A stretch of 64,000 nt of DNA from positions 62,001 through 126,000 of the forward strand of contig JALTVI010000090.1 in NCBI GenBank assembly GCA_027049035.1, in the 5' to 3' direction. The first letter of the stretch is position 1, and every line of letters begins with the position of its first letter. Both the position numbers and the translations under genes were made by a program. The notes beneath the pieces are model-generated. The model was not told the DNA's origin. It ran no database searches and saw only the letters and a list, made by a program, of their open reading frames with translations. Of this stretch, positions 38,052-47,679 are shown in pieces. The stretch is from Sulfurovum sp. GTDB taxonomy: Bacteria; Campylobacterota; Campylobacteria; Campylobacterales; Sulfurovaceae.

Positions 38052-39663
38052 CTGTCTGCTCCTTTGGAATGGTGATGATAAACATGGCACCACCCTCTTT
38101 GTTCTCGGCCTGCAAGGTACCCTCCATACTCTCCTCAATGAGAAGTTTTGCCATGTAGAGTCCCAGTCCACGTCCCTCGTGTTGAAATTTCGTCGTATAG
38201 TAGGGCTCGAAGATACGGTCCCTCTCCTCTTCTGCAATCCCGCCGCCGTTATCCCGTATAACAAGGACAATAGACTCTGATGTCGCTTTCAGCCGAATCA
38301 CTATTTTGGGATGTGGCACTGACCGGATTTTGAAGTTCTCCATAGCATTGTTGAGGATGACCAGTACCGCCTGCATCAACTCCTCTTCATAAGTGAAGAA
38401 GGAGACCTTTTTGTCTATTTTCAGGCTGACCTCAACCGGTTTATCCTCTATTCCCGCCAGCTTCAGCGCCCTTCGCATACAGCGGTGCAGGTTGCAGTCT
38501 CTTTTCTGCTTGCCGGGGGTAAAAAAGTGCATGAATGCTTCAATCGTATCGGACATATATGCCGTATTCTCCTCAATCAGTGTGAGTTTTTCAATACACT
38601 GTATTTCATCGAGATTTTTACAACCCACAGTTTTCAGCACCGTCACTGTGGAGTTGATCCGTGAAAGGGGTTGTCGCCACTGGTGTGCGATATTGTTAAT
38701 CATGCTGCCCATAGCTGCAAGTTTCGCCTGACGGGCAAGCAGCACTTTTTGACGATAGTGTACCCTGAGGTGATAATATAAAAATCCCAACAGCAGCAAC
38801 AGCGCCACAGCTACAATCTCGCCAAGCAAACGGTAGTCGGGCCTGACAATCTCTTTTGCTCGCATCCAGCGGTCAATCATTTTTATTTTTTCTTCAGCAG
38901 AAAGGTTTGCAATCGCTTTGTTGAAAATGTCTCTAAGCAGCACATTCTCTTTGGCAAGCCCCACGTGCGCCCGCATCACAAGCGGATCGACTTTGGTATT
39001 GATCTTCAGTTCTCCGATATGCTCTCTTTGAATGTTGTATACGGCAATACGGTAAATGTCTATGAACGCATCCAGTTCTCCGTTGGCAACCTTGTCGAGT
39101 CCCTCTTTTGTCGATGCCACCAATGCCAGTTGCAGCATAGGATATGTCTTCTTCACATAGGCGATCATATTCCTGTAATGCCTGACAATCCCCACCCGTT
39201 TGCCATTCAGTGTTTTTACATCACTGACAAAAGGGGTGTTCAGCCGTGTGACCAGTGCCACGAAGTCCTCTCCAAACTCATCTGAGAGGGCAATCTCCGC
39301 AAAGGTATTGGGGGTTCCCATACTCACTACGGCGTCGGCCTGCCCCTCTGCAACCATATCAACACAGGAGGGGATATCGGGCTTATGGACAAACCGTATC
39401 GGCACGCCGATCCTTCTTTCAAAGGCTTTATAATAGTCATAGACAATGCCGAACGTCTTCTTCCCTTCATGCCCGATGTAGGGCATCCACTCCGCATAGT
39501 CGCAGACGATGATCTTTTTTTTCTGCGAAAGGTAGGTGCGCTCCTCTTTTGTCAGGCCTATCTTCCCCTTGGCATTTGAAGCCTCTACGCTGTCTGATGC
39601 AACAGCATTGAGAAGTGAAAATAACCAAAAATGCAACAGCAGATATTTCATCATCACTCCCAC
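38044..39663 (-). CDS. sensor histidine kinase with periplasmic SBP_bac_3-like sensor domain
   Basis: N-terminal solute-binding-like domain (KKKIIVCDYAEWMPY), NIAHQWRQPLSRINS, HATPase motifs. Confidence 0.92.
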   Translation of the reverse strand: MGVMMKYLLLHFWLFSLLNAVASDSVEASNAKGKIGLTKEERTYLSQKKKIIVCDYAEWMPYIGHEGKKTFGIVYDYYKAFERRIGVPIRFVHKPDIPSCVDMVAEGQADAVVSMGTPNTFAEIALSDEFGEDFVALVTRLNTPFVSDVKTLNGKRVGIVRHYRNMIAYVKKTYPMLQLALVASTKEGLDKVANGELDAFIDIYRIAVYNIQREHIGELKINTKVDPLVMRAHVGLAKENVLLRDIFNKAIANLSAEEKIKMIDRWMRAKEIVRPDYRLLGEIVAVALLLLLGFLYYHLRVHYRQKVLLARQAKLAAMGSMINNIAHQWRQPLSRINSTVTVLKTVGCKNLDEIQCIEKLTLIEENTAYMSDTIEAFMHFFTPGKQKRDCNLHRCMRRALKLAGIEDKPVEVSLKIDKKVSFFTYEEELMQAVLVILNNAMENFKIRSVPHPKIVIRLKATSESIVLVIRDNGGGIAEEERDRIFEPYYTTKFQHEGRGLGLYMAKLLIEESMEGTLQAENKEGGAMFIITIPKEQTDA

Positions 39664-39935
39664 CTTGCCCCTTTGTTTGCGTCAGGAAAACCGTTTGACT
39701 CTATTGTAACATATATTGATGAGGGGATATCATACTCTTTGGCTTTCAAGAGTAAAGAGCGACATTTTTCTCTTTAGGATACAGTGCTTCAGGTAGACCG
39801 CATACCTCTCCTTTTGCTTCAGATACACTTCCCACATCCGCAGGTAAGTCACAAGATGGAAACACCTTTGTCTTGACAACTGTGATACAACACGTTATAC
39901 TGATAATACTGTAATATACATATAAAGGAGCCGTG

Positions 39936-40166
39936 ATGGTGGTCTATGAAGGGGTTCGTTCATTTCAAAAGACGATGACCAAACATATGAACGGTGATAA
40001 TGTCGTAATCATTGAAGATGCAAAAACACATCTTGAGAAAGGCGTGTTTATGCCCTATAAACTCTATGCACTCTTTCAGGATCAGGTCAAAGAGGCTATA
40101 CGGGAAGATATCAAAAACACTTTTGTAGAAGAGTTTGACGGTGTGGCGGTGGCCGGTGAAGATTAA
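39936..40166 (+). CDS. putative antitoxin paired with MazF-type toxin
   Basis: 76 aa, overlaps the downstream PemK/MazF-like gene. Confidence 0.6.
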   Translation: MVVYEGVRSFQKTMTKHMNGDNVVIIEDAKTHLEKGVFMPYKLYALFQDQVKEAIREDIKNTFVEEFDGVAVAGED

Positions 40167-40515
40167 AAGAGGCGAGATACATCTGGTCAATTTCGGCAAA
40201 AGGTATCAGAGTGAATTGGGGAAGATACGACCAGCTCTGATATTGCAAAGCGACTATGTGAATGACAACCTTGATGTGGCCCGATTTAAAAGTGTCTTGG
40301 TCATACCCTTGACCACGGACATCAAAGGCGGAAGGTTCAGATTCAAACTGCCGGTAAGAGAAAAACTTGAAAAAGAGAGTGAGCTTATCATTAACTGGAT
40401 GTGTACGGTTGATCTGGAAAGGGTCGTATCTACAGCACCTTTGACAGTCCTTTCTCAGCGTGAGTTGATCGAACTGAAAACAAAACTTGATTTTTTTATG
40501 GGCTACTTTGATTAA
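40156..40515 (+). CDS. PemK/MazF-family toxin
   Basis: KRGEIHLVNFGKRYQSELGKIRPALILQSDYVN...VLVIPLTTD. Confidence 0.82.
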   Translation: MKIKRGEIHLVNFGKRYQSELGKIRPALILQSDYVNDNLDVARFKSVLVIPLTTDIKGGRFRFKLPVREKLEKESELIINWMCTVDLERVVSTAPLTVLSQRELIELKTKLDFFMGYFD

Positions 40516-40541
40516 AGATGAAGTGGCTCAGGCAGGCGCTT

Positions 40542-41363
40542 TTACGCCTCCTTGTTCTGCTGCAGATGCACATCCATCTGCGGATAGGGAATGGAGATAC
40601 CCTTCTCGTCGAAGGTAAGCTTCACTTTTTCGATGGTATCGAAGTGTACACCCCAGTAGTCAGCGGCCTTTACCCAGACACGTACGGTGAAGTTGACCGA
40701 ACTGTCACCAAGTTCACCTACCCCTATGAAACTGGCAGGCTCTTTGAGAATACGCTCATCCGCATCGATGATCTCCTGCAGTGTCTGCTTTGCAAGCTTC
40801 AAATCATCGTCATACCCGATACCAAAGACAAAGTCGACACGACGCGTCTTCATGGTCGAGTAGTTGGTAATCGATGAGGAGGCAATAGCACTGTTTGGGA
40901 GGAGAATCACCTTGTTGTCTGCTGTCAGCAGTTCGGTATTGAAAAGCGTAATGGCCCTGACCGTGCCGCTCTCACCGCCTGCAGTGACAAAGTCACCAAT
41001 CTTGAACGGCCGAAAGAGAATGAGGATGACACCCGAGCCGATATTGCCAAGTGTGCCCTGAAGCGCCAGACCGACTGCCAGGCCGGCAGCACCCAGAATA
41101 GCCACAAGCGATGTCGTATCGATACCGAGGTTCTTTACCGCAGCAAGGACCACCACCACCATCAGCAGGATGTCTACAAGGCTGACGACAAAGTCGCTGA
41201 GTGTCTTGTCTACACCGCCTCTCTCAAGCAGTTTCGCAACAATGCCTGAGAGCTTTTTGGCTACCCACTTTCCAATAACAAAAATAGCAATCGCACCGAC
41301 GATGCGCAATCCGTACTCTATGCCGTACTGTATGGCAAGGTCAATATATTTGGTAATATCCAT
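40542..41363 (-). CDS. small-conductance mechanosensitive channel (MscS family)
   Basis: GAAGLAVGLALQGTLGNIGSGVILILFRPFKIGDFV. Confidence 0.92.
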   Translation of the reverse strand: MDITKYIDLAIQYGIEYGLRIVGAIAIFVIGKWVAKKLSGIVAKLLERGGVDKTLSDFVVSLVDILLMVVVVLAAVKNLGIDTTSLVAILGAAGLAVGLALQGTLGNIGSGVILILFRPFKIGDFVTAGGESGTVRAITLFNTELLTADNKVILLPNSAIASSSITNYSTMKTRRVDFVFGIGYDDDLKLAKQTLQEIIDADERILKEPASFIGVGELGDSSVNFTVRVWVKAADYWGVHFDTIEKVKLTFDEKGISIPYPQMDVHLQQNKEA

Positions 41364-41377
41364 GAATGTTTCTCCGT

Positions 41378-41776
41378 CTATTTTGATGATTTGGAGAACA
41401 TTATACTCAATCTTTTCGGGGTTATCGCTTGCCTATAAAGCGGCGGGAACAAAAAGAGCTCATGCTTGGGATCTACCAGAAAAAGGGCGGGAAACTCGGT
41501 GGTGTAGTACATTTCGACCGGATAGCTGCTTTGGCTGCCGCTGTAAACAATGACTGCGACTGCCCTTTTGTTGATTTGGTCTATGTAGGGGCGCTCCATA
41601 AAGACCGTTTTGAGTAAAGAGGCTGTTTGGTGACTGTTCCGTTTGGCTACCAGTACCAGCAGCATCTTCTGTTCCCACAGCGCTTTTTGGTGTGCCTTGT
41701 CATAGTCGCCCAGCCAATGCACATGTTCCGCCGCAAGCGGCAGGATGAGCACAGCAATCAGCAGCAGTCTGCGCAT
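41378..41776 (-). CDS. exported thioredoxin-fold-like protein lacking CxxC
   Basis: signal peptide, KALWEQKMLLVLVAKRNSHQT..., FPALFLVDP; directly downstream of nirF. Confidence 0.5.
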   Translation of the reverse strand: MRRLLLIAVLILPLAAEHVHWLGDYDKAHQKALWEQKMLLVLVAKRNSHQTASLLKTVFMERPYIDQINKRAVAVIVYSGSQSSYPVEMYYTTEFPALFLVDPKHELFLFPPLYRQAITPKRLSIMFSKSSK

Positions 41777-41779
41777 TGT

Positions 41780-42883
41780 CTACTTTTTTGGGTTCTCAGA
41801 GTTGTAGAGGAAGATGCCGGAAGGGTGTTTAACCTGAAAAATATCACGCTCAAGCCGCCAGTCTAGTGTATCGATGACGCTGACCTGGTTGGCATCGTTG
41901 ACAGAGACATAAAGGTTTGGATACTCATTTGACCAGCGTACATGCAATACCTTTCCGGGGAACGTAAAGGTTTTAATGACTTTGAGCGTCTTTGTATCGA
42001 TGATCTGGATGGTCGGGAAATCCTTGCCCGAAAAAGTAACAGCCAGATACTTCTTGTCCGGACTCAGCGCCGTGAAGACCGGCAGCCCTTTGGTCTTGAT
42101 GTTTTTGATGAACTTGAAGTCCTTGTCATACACCATTACCGCATTGTTCCCCACAGCCGGGATGAAAGTTTTGTCATCACTCAGCGACCAGAAACCGAAA
42201 TGCGGCACCTTCAGCACCGGCTTGTTCCCTTCACCGGTTACTTTGATAAGGTGGTATTTCATCGTATCAAGATCTATCACCCCGAACCCTTTGGTAAGGA
42301 AGAAGCCAACAATGTAGGTGTTGTCTTTGATCATCGCATCAAATGGCATCTTGCCGACATTGAATGCTTTGTAGATTTTGAATTTCGGAAGCCCCTTTCC
42401 TGCATTCTCGTCTTTGAGCACTGTCACCTTGTCGTTGTCCATCTGTGCGAAGATGATCATATTTTTGTAGATCTTGATACCCACATTCTTCGAACCTGTC
42501 ACGATCTTCTGGATCGGCTTGAGGTCACGGGTGAGAATATCGACAGACTTGTCATCGTAGTTGGCAACTGCCACATAGTGCTTCCCGATAACAAAACCGA
42601 TGGCCGATTTGCTCGTCTTGTACTCCGCTTCACGCTTTTCGGTCTTGGGATCGAACTTGACCACATAGCCGTCACGGCTGATCAGGTAGGCATCCTCCCC
42701 GGCAAACTTGATGATGCCATGGTTCATATTGTGCATACCTTCCATGTGGCGTTTGGTCAGCCCGTCTTCGATGACGGCCACCGATTCGCTTTCACGCTCC
42801 ACGACAAAATACTTCTCTTTGGCACTTGCAGTATGCGAGAACAGTGTACTTCCAAGCAGCAGTGCTAAAAGCAGGTGTTTCAT
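41780..42883 (-). CDS. nirF: NirF-like heme d1 biosynthesis protein
   Basis: Start MKHLLLALLLG at 42883; cytochrome d1-type propeller without CxxCH. Confidence 0.8.
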   Translation of the reverse strand: MKHLLLALLLGSTLFSHTASAKEKYFVVERESESVAVIEDGLTKRHMEGMHNMNHGIIKFAGEDAYLISRDGYVVKFDPKTEKREAEYKTSKSAIGFVIGKHYVAVANYDDKSVDILTRDLKPIQKIVTGSKNVGIKIYKNMIIFAQMDNDKVTVLKDENAGKGLPKFKIYKAFNVGKMPFDAMIKDNTYIVGFFLTKGFGVIDLDTMKYHLIKVTGEGNKPVLKVPHFGFWSLSDDKTFIPAVGNNAVMVYDKDFKFIKNIKTKGLPVFTALSPDKKYLAVTFSGKDFPTIQIIDTKTLKVIKTFTFPGKVLHVRWSNEYPNLYVSVNDANQVSVIDTLDWRLERDIFQVKHPSGIFLYNSENPKK

Positions 42884-42939
42884 AACAGTCCTTTGGCAAT
42901 GTAGTAGCCCATTGTACCCCATAAATGCTAATATGGATG

Positions 42940-42953
42940 TTGACGGACGTCAA
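42940..42953. promoter_or_regulatory. Crp/Fnr-type box TTGACggacGTCAA upstream of nirF
   Basis: Perfect palindrome about 57 bp upstream of the nirF start. Confidence 0.6.
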
Positions 42954-42956
42954 CCA

Positions 42957-44411
42957 TTAAAACTTTTTCCAGAAACTACGCCCAAAAAGCAGGAACACGG
43001 TGTAAAACTCCAGACGTCCGACGATCATCGCAAAGGAGAGCAGCATCTTGTCGGCATTGGAGAAGAAGGCGTAGTTTTCCGCGGGTCCGGTAAGTGCAAA
43101 CCCCGGCCCGATATTCCCTACAGTCGCCAGTGCGGTGGAGACCGCCGTCATCGCATCGAAACCGCGTCCAAAGAGATAGAGTGTAACGATCATATTGGTG
43201 ATGATAAAAAGGAAGATAAAGCCCGTCGTCGCATTGATGATTTGTGAAGAGAGCCGCTGCCGGTCGATGAAAACACCGACAACGGCATTGGGGTGCAGGA
43301 TCTTGTGCATCTGCGTACCCAGATTTTTGAAAAGCACAATATAGCGGATCACCTTCACCCCGCCGGCAGTCGACCCGGCATTGCCGCCAATAAGCATGGC
43401 AAGAAAGATAACACTGATAGCGATGTGCCCCCACTGTGCATAGTCAAGCGTCGCAAACCCCGTCGTGGTCATCACCGAAGCGATTGTGAAAAAGGAGTGT
43501 GTCAGTGCATGAAAGGTGTTGTCGTTGTCGACAAACTCATCCACCCCGCTTAAAACCAGTGAAAGCCCGATGAATACGGCAATATACCACACCACCTCCT
43601 CACGCTTGTAGCCGTCACTGCTGCCGGTGCTAAACAACTTCAGGTGCGCAAGAAAGTTGATACCTGAAAGTATCATAAATACCGTTGTGATCCAAACGAT
43701 CAGACTTGAGTCGTAATAGCCAAGTGACGCGTTTTTCGTAGAGAAACCTCCGGTAGAGATGGTGGAAAAAGCGTGGTTTACTGCATCAAAGAGGTTCATC
43801 CCCGCCAGTTTGAGCGCAATGGCATCGACCACGGTAAAGAGTACATAGATACCCCAAAGGCGGATAGCGGTATCTCTGATCTTCGGGGTGACCTTCTCCA
43901 TCTTGATACCTGTCGATTCAGCTTTGAAAAGCGCCAATGAACCGCTGGGGTTGATGAGAGAGAAGAGCCCCACGCCCAGTACGATGATCCCCATCCCTCC
44001 AAGCCAGTGCATCAGGCTTCGCAGGTAGAGCATCGATTTTGGCAAAGATTCGATATCGGTAAAGATCGTCGCACCGGTTGTCGTAAAACCGCTAATCGAC
44101 TCAAAAAATGCATCGTAGAAGGAGACGGAGGTATAGAGCATCAACGGCACTGCGCCGGCAATGCCAAGCAGCACCCAGATAAGATTGACAGAGAGAATCC
44201 CCTCTTTGATACTCAGTCGTACCGAATGTTTACGCAGCAGAAGATATACGACAGCGTTGATACCGAAAAAAAGTACGTCAAATATCAGAAAGGGGTTCAT
44301 ATCCTCATGGTAGAGCCATCCTACGACGATGGCACTCAGCCAGAAGAGTGAAAGCACCATCCCGATGATGGAGACAAATTTGAAAATGTTCTTTAAAGCG
44401 TATGTATCCAC
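42957..44411 (-). CDS. trkH: TrkH potassium transporter
   Basis: SISGFTTTGATIF, ISTGGFSTKNASLGYY, GNAGSTAGGVKVIR. Confidence 0.95.
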   Translation of the reverse strand: MDTYALKNIFKFVSIIGMVLSLFWLSAIVVGWLYHEDMNPFLIFDVLFFGINAVVYLLLRKHSVRLSIKEGILSVNLIWVLLGIAGAVPLMLYTSVSFYDAFFESISGFTTTGATIFTDIESLPKSMLYLRSLMHWLGGMGIIVLGVGLFSLINPSGSLALFKAESTGIKMEKVTPKIRDTAIRLWGIYVLFTVVDAIALKLAGMNLFDAVNHAFSTISTGGFSTKNASLGYYDSSLIVWITTVFMILSGINFLAHLKLFSTGSSDGYKREEVVWYIAVFIGLSLVLSGVDEFVDNDNTFHALTHSFFTIASVMTTTGFATLDYAQWGHIAISVIFLAMLIGGNAGSTAGGVKVIRYIVLFKNLGTQMHKILHPNAVVGVFIDRQRLSSQIINATTGFIFLFIITNMIVTLYLFGRGFDAMTAVSTALATVGNIGPGFALTGPAENYAFFSNADKMLLSFAMIVGRLEFYTVFLLFGRSFWKKF

Positions 44412-45718
44412 TCTTCAATCTTCTCTTTTTCATCAATATGGGCAAATACCGCAACAATGTCATCCTGTGCCAGCGTTTCAACCTCGCCAATGCCGTACAC
44501 CTGCTCCTCTCTGATCAGCAGGCATTTGGCCTGGGCATGCGACATCGTTTTGGGCGCTTTTCCAATCAATGGCGAACTGCTGTAGACTTTACGCATAAAG
44601 AGTATACCGCTGCCGCCACAGAAGTGACGCTGTGTAACGATGGAATCGGAAGAGACCTTCTCCAAAATAGCATAATGTGCGCTCGCTTTGCTTCCGCGTA
44701 CGACGACAATGCCCATCTTGTGCATCAGATGGTAGTAGGCTTTGTCATTATTGATCGCCACGACCTTCTCTATGCCATACTCCTTGGCCTCCATACACTT
44801 GACGATGTTCTGCTCATCATGGGGTCCTGCGGCAATGATCATATCGGCATTTTTCAGGCCCTCCTCTTCAAAGAGACGCTGATCCTCGTAGGCGGAGTTG
44901 ATGATGGTCACGCGCCCTTCCAGCACTTCTGACGCACGTTTGCAGTGATCGAGGCACTTTTCGATCATTTTGATCTCAGTCTTCTCATCCACCAGTGCCT
45001 TTGCGATCTTCTGTGCCAGCGTATCGGCTCCGAAGATCACAATGCGGCGAATGGAAGCAGGCATCTTCTCATCCAGCTTCTCTGAAAGTGCCTTGATCGC
45101 CTCCATCTCTCCAAAAAGATAGACCAGATCGTTTTCGACAATGCGCTCATCGGCTCCGGGGACCAAAAACGTTTTGCCCCGCTCGATACCGACGACCGAA
45201 ACCTTTCTGTCGGAGAGCATACCGGCAGTCATCTCCTCCGGTGTCTCATGCTGTACACGCAGGGAAACCAGCTTCATCTTTGTCTGGTGAAACATCTTGA
45301 CATTGTTGGCCTTGGGAAAAGACATCAAAGTCTTCACCTTTTTTGCCGTTGCAATGTCAGGGAAAACAGCATGGTCAACCGAGAGTTTTTGCAGTACATG
45401 GCTTTTGAGAAAGCCCTCGTTTTTGAGACGAATGATCTTCTTTTTGATCTTGACGACATCTTCGACAATGAGCGTCGCAAGCAGATTGGCTTCATCCGAA
45501 TCGGTGACTGCAATGAAGAGGTCCGCCTCATCGATGGCCAGTGACTGGTAGATGTTGGGGTCTTCAATATCCCCATGCAGTGTCAGGATATCGATATCCT
45601 CTTCAAGTTTGTTCAGCTTGGAGATATCTTTGTCGATGACGAAAATATTGTGTCTGAACGAGAGTGACTGTGCCAGCGAATAGCCTACCGTACCCGCTCC
45701 TGCGATCATGATATTCAT
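44393..45718 (-). CDS. trkA: TrkA potassium uptake regulator
   Basis: MNIMIAGAGTVGYSLAQSLSFRHNIFVIDKD; two TrkA_N/C modules. Confidence 0.95.
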   Translation of the reverse strand: MNIMIAGAGTVGYSLAQSLSFRHNIFVIDKDISKLNKLEEDIDILTLHGDIEDPNIYQSLAIDEADLFIAVTDSDEANLLATLIVEDVVKIKKKIIRLKNEGFLKSHVLQKLSVDHAVFPDIATAKKVKTLMSFPKANNVKMFHQTKMKLVSLRVQHETPEEMTAGMLSDRKVSVVGIERGKTFLVPGADERIVENDLVYLFGEMEAIKALSEKLDEKMPASIRRIVIFGADTLAQKIAKALVDEKTEIKMIEKCLDHCKRASEVLEGRVTIINSAYEDQRLFEEEGLKNADMIIAAGPHDEQNIVKCMEAKEYGIEKVVAINNDKAYYHLMHKMGIVVVRGSKASAHYAILEKVSSDSIVTQRHFCGGSGILFMRKVYSSSPLIGKAPKTMSHAQAKCLLIREEQVYGIGEVETLAQDDIVAVFAHIDEKEKIEEWIHTL

Positions 45719-45793
45719 ACGGCCATTGCCTTTGTGTGGTTCATGGAACGATTATAGCACTTTCATTTTGAAGGGTTAATGTGTAGCGTCAAA

Positions 45794-45909
45794 CACAGAC
45801 GAGGGAAATCTATCAAACTTAAAAGGAGACTAATCTTTTGCGTTTGTAGATTTCCCACCTCTGTGCAGAGGTCGGGTGTACGACGCAGCGGGGGTTCCCT
45901 GCGCCGTAC
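45794..45909. ncRNA. candidate structured RNA/terminator region between nirS and trkA
   Basis: GGGAAATCTA/TAGATTTCCC plus CAAAC/GTTTG and AAAAG/CTTTT nested stems; second hairpin GTACGaCGCAG/CTGCGcCGTAC. Confidence 0.45.
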
Positions 45910-45924
45910 AAAAAGAGAGACAGC

Positions 45925-47679
45925 TTATGCACCCGGTACGTGCTGTCTGTGCTCTACCGAGTAGGTAAAGGTCGGTGTGGTCAGGTTCTCAATGTACTTG
46001 ATGAACTTACCGGTTTCAGAGTCATAGATTCCGATACGTCCTGTTGTCCACTCTGAGATCATTGTCCACTTGCCATGGTTTGCAGGCTCAGCATGCAGCA
46101 GTCTTGGCTGCACCGGATTCTTCACCTTAGCACCATGCTTGCCTTCGGCAATCGGCGGCATCAGCTTCTCTTTACTCATTGTGGAAGCGACTTCGTTTAC
46201 AGGTACTTTTTCGTACTGTGTCGCATCCCACTCCTGCAGGACCTTTCCTGTCTTGGCATCGATGAGCTGTCCTTTCTCTTTACCGACTTTGATGATACGG
46301 TCGGTTTCGAGTGTCTCTTTGTTGATCAGGTGCACTTCGTTATACTTCTCAGGCTTGCCGAGTACACAGTCAGACCAGATCCATGGTGTATGCGGAGAGG
46401 TTCCTACAAAGAGACCGCCACCTGCAGTCTTGATCTTCTTGACGACTTTCCAGCCCGGAGAATCCCAGATAACGACAGAACCGAAGTTCATGGAGTTGGT
46501 CGCATTGAGCTGCTTGCCCATCTTCTTGTTGAACCAGCTTGACCCCTGTCCTGGGTGCGGCTTGGACTTCTTACCGGTGTAAACTTTTGCTGCCAGTTGC
46601 TTGGTCTTGAAGTCTACAATACCCATCAGGTCAGAGCCCTGGGAAGCAATCTGGAAGTAGCGTCCAAAGTCCTCACCCTCATTTTCATTCAGGAAACAGT
46701 CATGCAGGATCTTACCGATATTGGGCACATCCCCCACAATCGGGAAGTCAGGCTTTGAGTAGTCGATGATATAGGTATGTCCCGCATCTTTGAGTGCCAT
46801 TGCAAAATATGGTCCATACGGGGTATCGGCAATACCTGCAACACGTGATGGCCCTATCTGTCCATCCGGATCGATAACACGGCTGGTATCGTACGCTTTG
46901 AGCGGCTCGAGTGTATGGGCATCACACAGTACCGCACCACCCGGGTTGTAGTTACCTGCAAGGACATACTTGCCATCCGGTGAAACCGCAAGACCTCTTG
47001 ACTCCTGTCCAACCTGTACCGAAGCGATCGCCGGCTGTCCCGGTGCACCGATGTCGAACATTGTCAGTCTTCCCGAACGTGAGATGGAGTAGGCATAGCG
47101 CGGCTCATGCTTGTTGGTAACCGTTACGTGTACCGCAAATCCCGCCTTGTGGCGAGAAAGCACTTTTCCGGTTGTCGAGTCGATAAAGTCAACCAAAGAG
47201 GCATCTCTCTCTGTTGCAAATGTAATATCTTTAACATTCTTGACATCACCGCCCTTGTACTTGATGTTACCATCTTTGTCAACAGGATACTTCTTCGCAA
47301 GTGCTTCTCTGTCAGCCAGTCTGGTCCAGGTCTGCTTGACTTTATCCAAATCAAGCTTCAGTTCAACCGTATTTTTCCAGTTCATCAGCCAGTCGACCAT
47401 ACCTGCGGCATCATCTTTGCTGAATTTGTCTTTCCACGCCGGCATCGCCGTGTTTTCTCTACCGTTGAGAATGGTCTCGACAAGTTTGTAGTGCTCTTTC
47501 TTCTTCAGTGCCGCAGGTCTGAGGTCGGAACCGACACCACCCTGGTGAATCGGTCCGTGACACCCCTGACACTCTTTTTCATACATTTTGGCAAAATCCA
47601 TCTTGGATGTCCCGGCAATCGCCATTGTCGCCGCAACACTTGTGATGATGGCCAATCCTGCAATTTTGTTCAGTTTCAT
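45925..47679 (-). CDS. nirS: cytochrome cd1 nitrite reductase
   Basis: CQGCHGPIHQGGVGSDLRPAAL cytochrome c domain followed by d1 propeller (HPGQGSSWFNKKMGKQLNATNS, GGGLFVGTSPHTPWIWSD). Confidence 0.95.
   Translation of the reverse strand: MKLNKIAGLAIITSVAATMAIAGTSKMDFAKMYEKECQGCHGPIHQGGVGSDLRPAALKKKEHYKLVETILNGRENTAMPAWKDKFSKDDAAGMVDWLMNWKNTVELKLDLDKVKQTWTRLADREALAKKYPVDKDGNIKYKGGDVKNVKDITFATERDASLVDFIDSTTGKVLSRHKAGFAVHVTVTNKHEPRYAYSISRSGRLTMFDIGAPGQPAIASVQVGQESRGLAVSPDGKYVLAGNYNPGGAVLCDAHTLEPLKAYDTSRVIDPDGQIGPSRVAGIADTPYGPYFAMALKDAGHTYIIDYSKPDFPIVGDVPNIGKILHDCFLNENEGEDFGRYFQIASQGSDLMGIVDFKTKQLAAKVYTGKKSKPHPGQGSSWFNKKMGKQLNATNSMNFGSVVIWDSPGWKVVKKIKTAGGGLFVGTSPHTPWIWSDCVLGKPEKYNEVHLINKETLETDRIIKVGKEKGQLIDAKTGKVLQEWDATQYEKVPVNEVASTMSKEKLMPPIAEGKHGAKVKNPVQPRLLHAEPANHGKWTMISEWTTGRIGIYDSETGKFIKYIENLTTPTFTYSVEHRQHVPGA

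Noticed and set aside
37365-38270. Long form (301 aa) of the response regulator
   Set aside because: The first 73 residues lie antisense-like over the kinase 3' end in another frame; receiver domain starts at MHKASILYAEDD (38051).
41942-42868. 308-aa plus-strand ORF opposite nirF
   Set aside because: Antisense shadow of the nirF beta-propeller gene.
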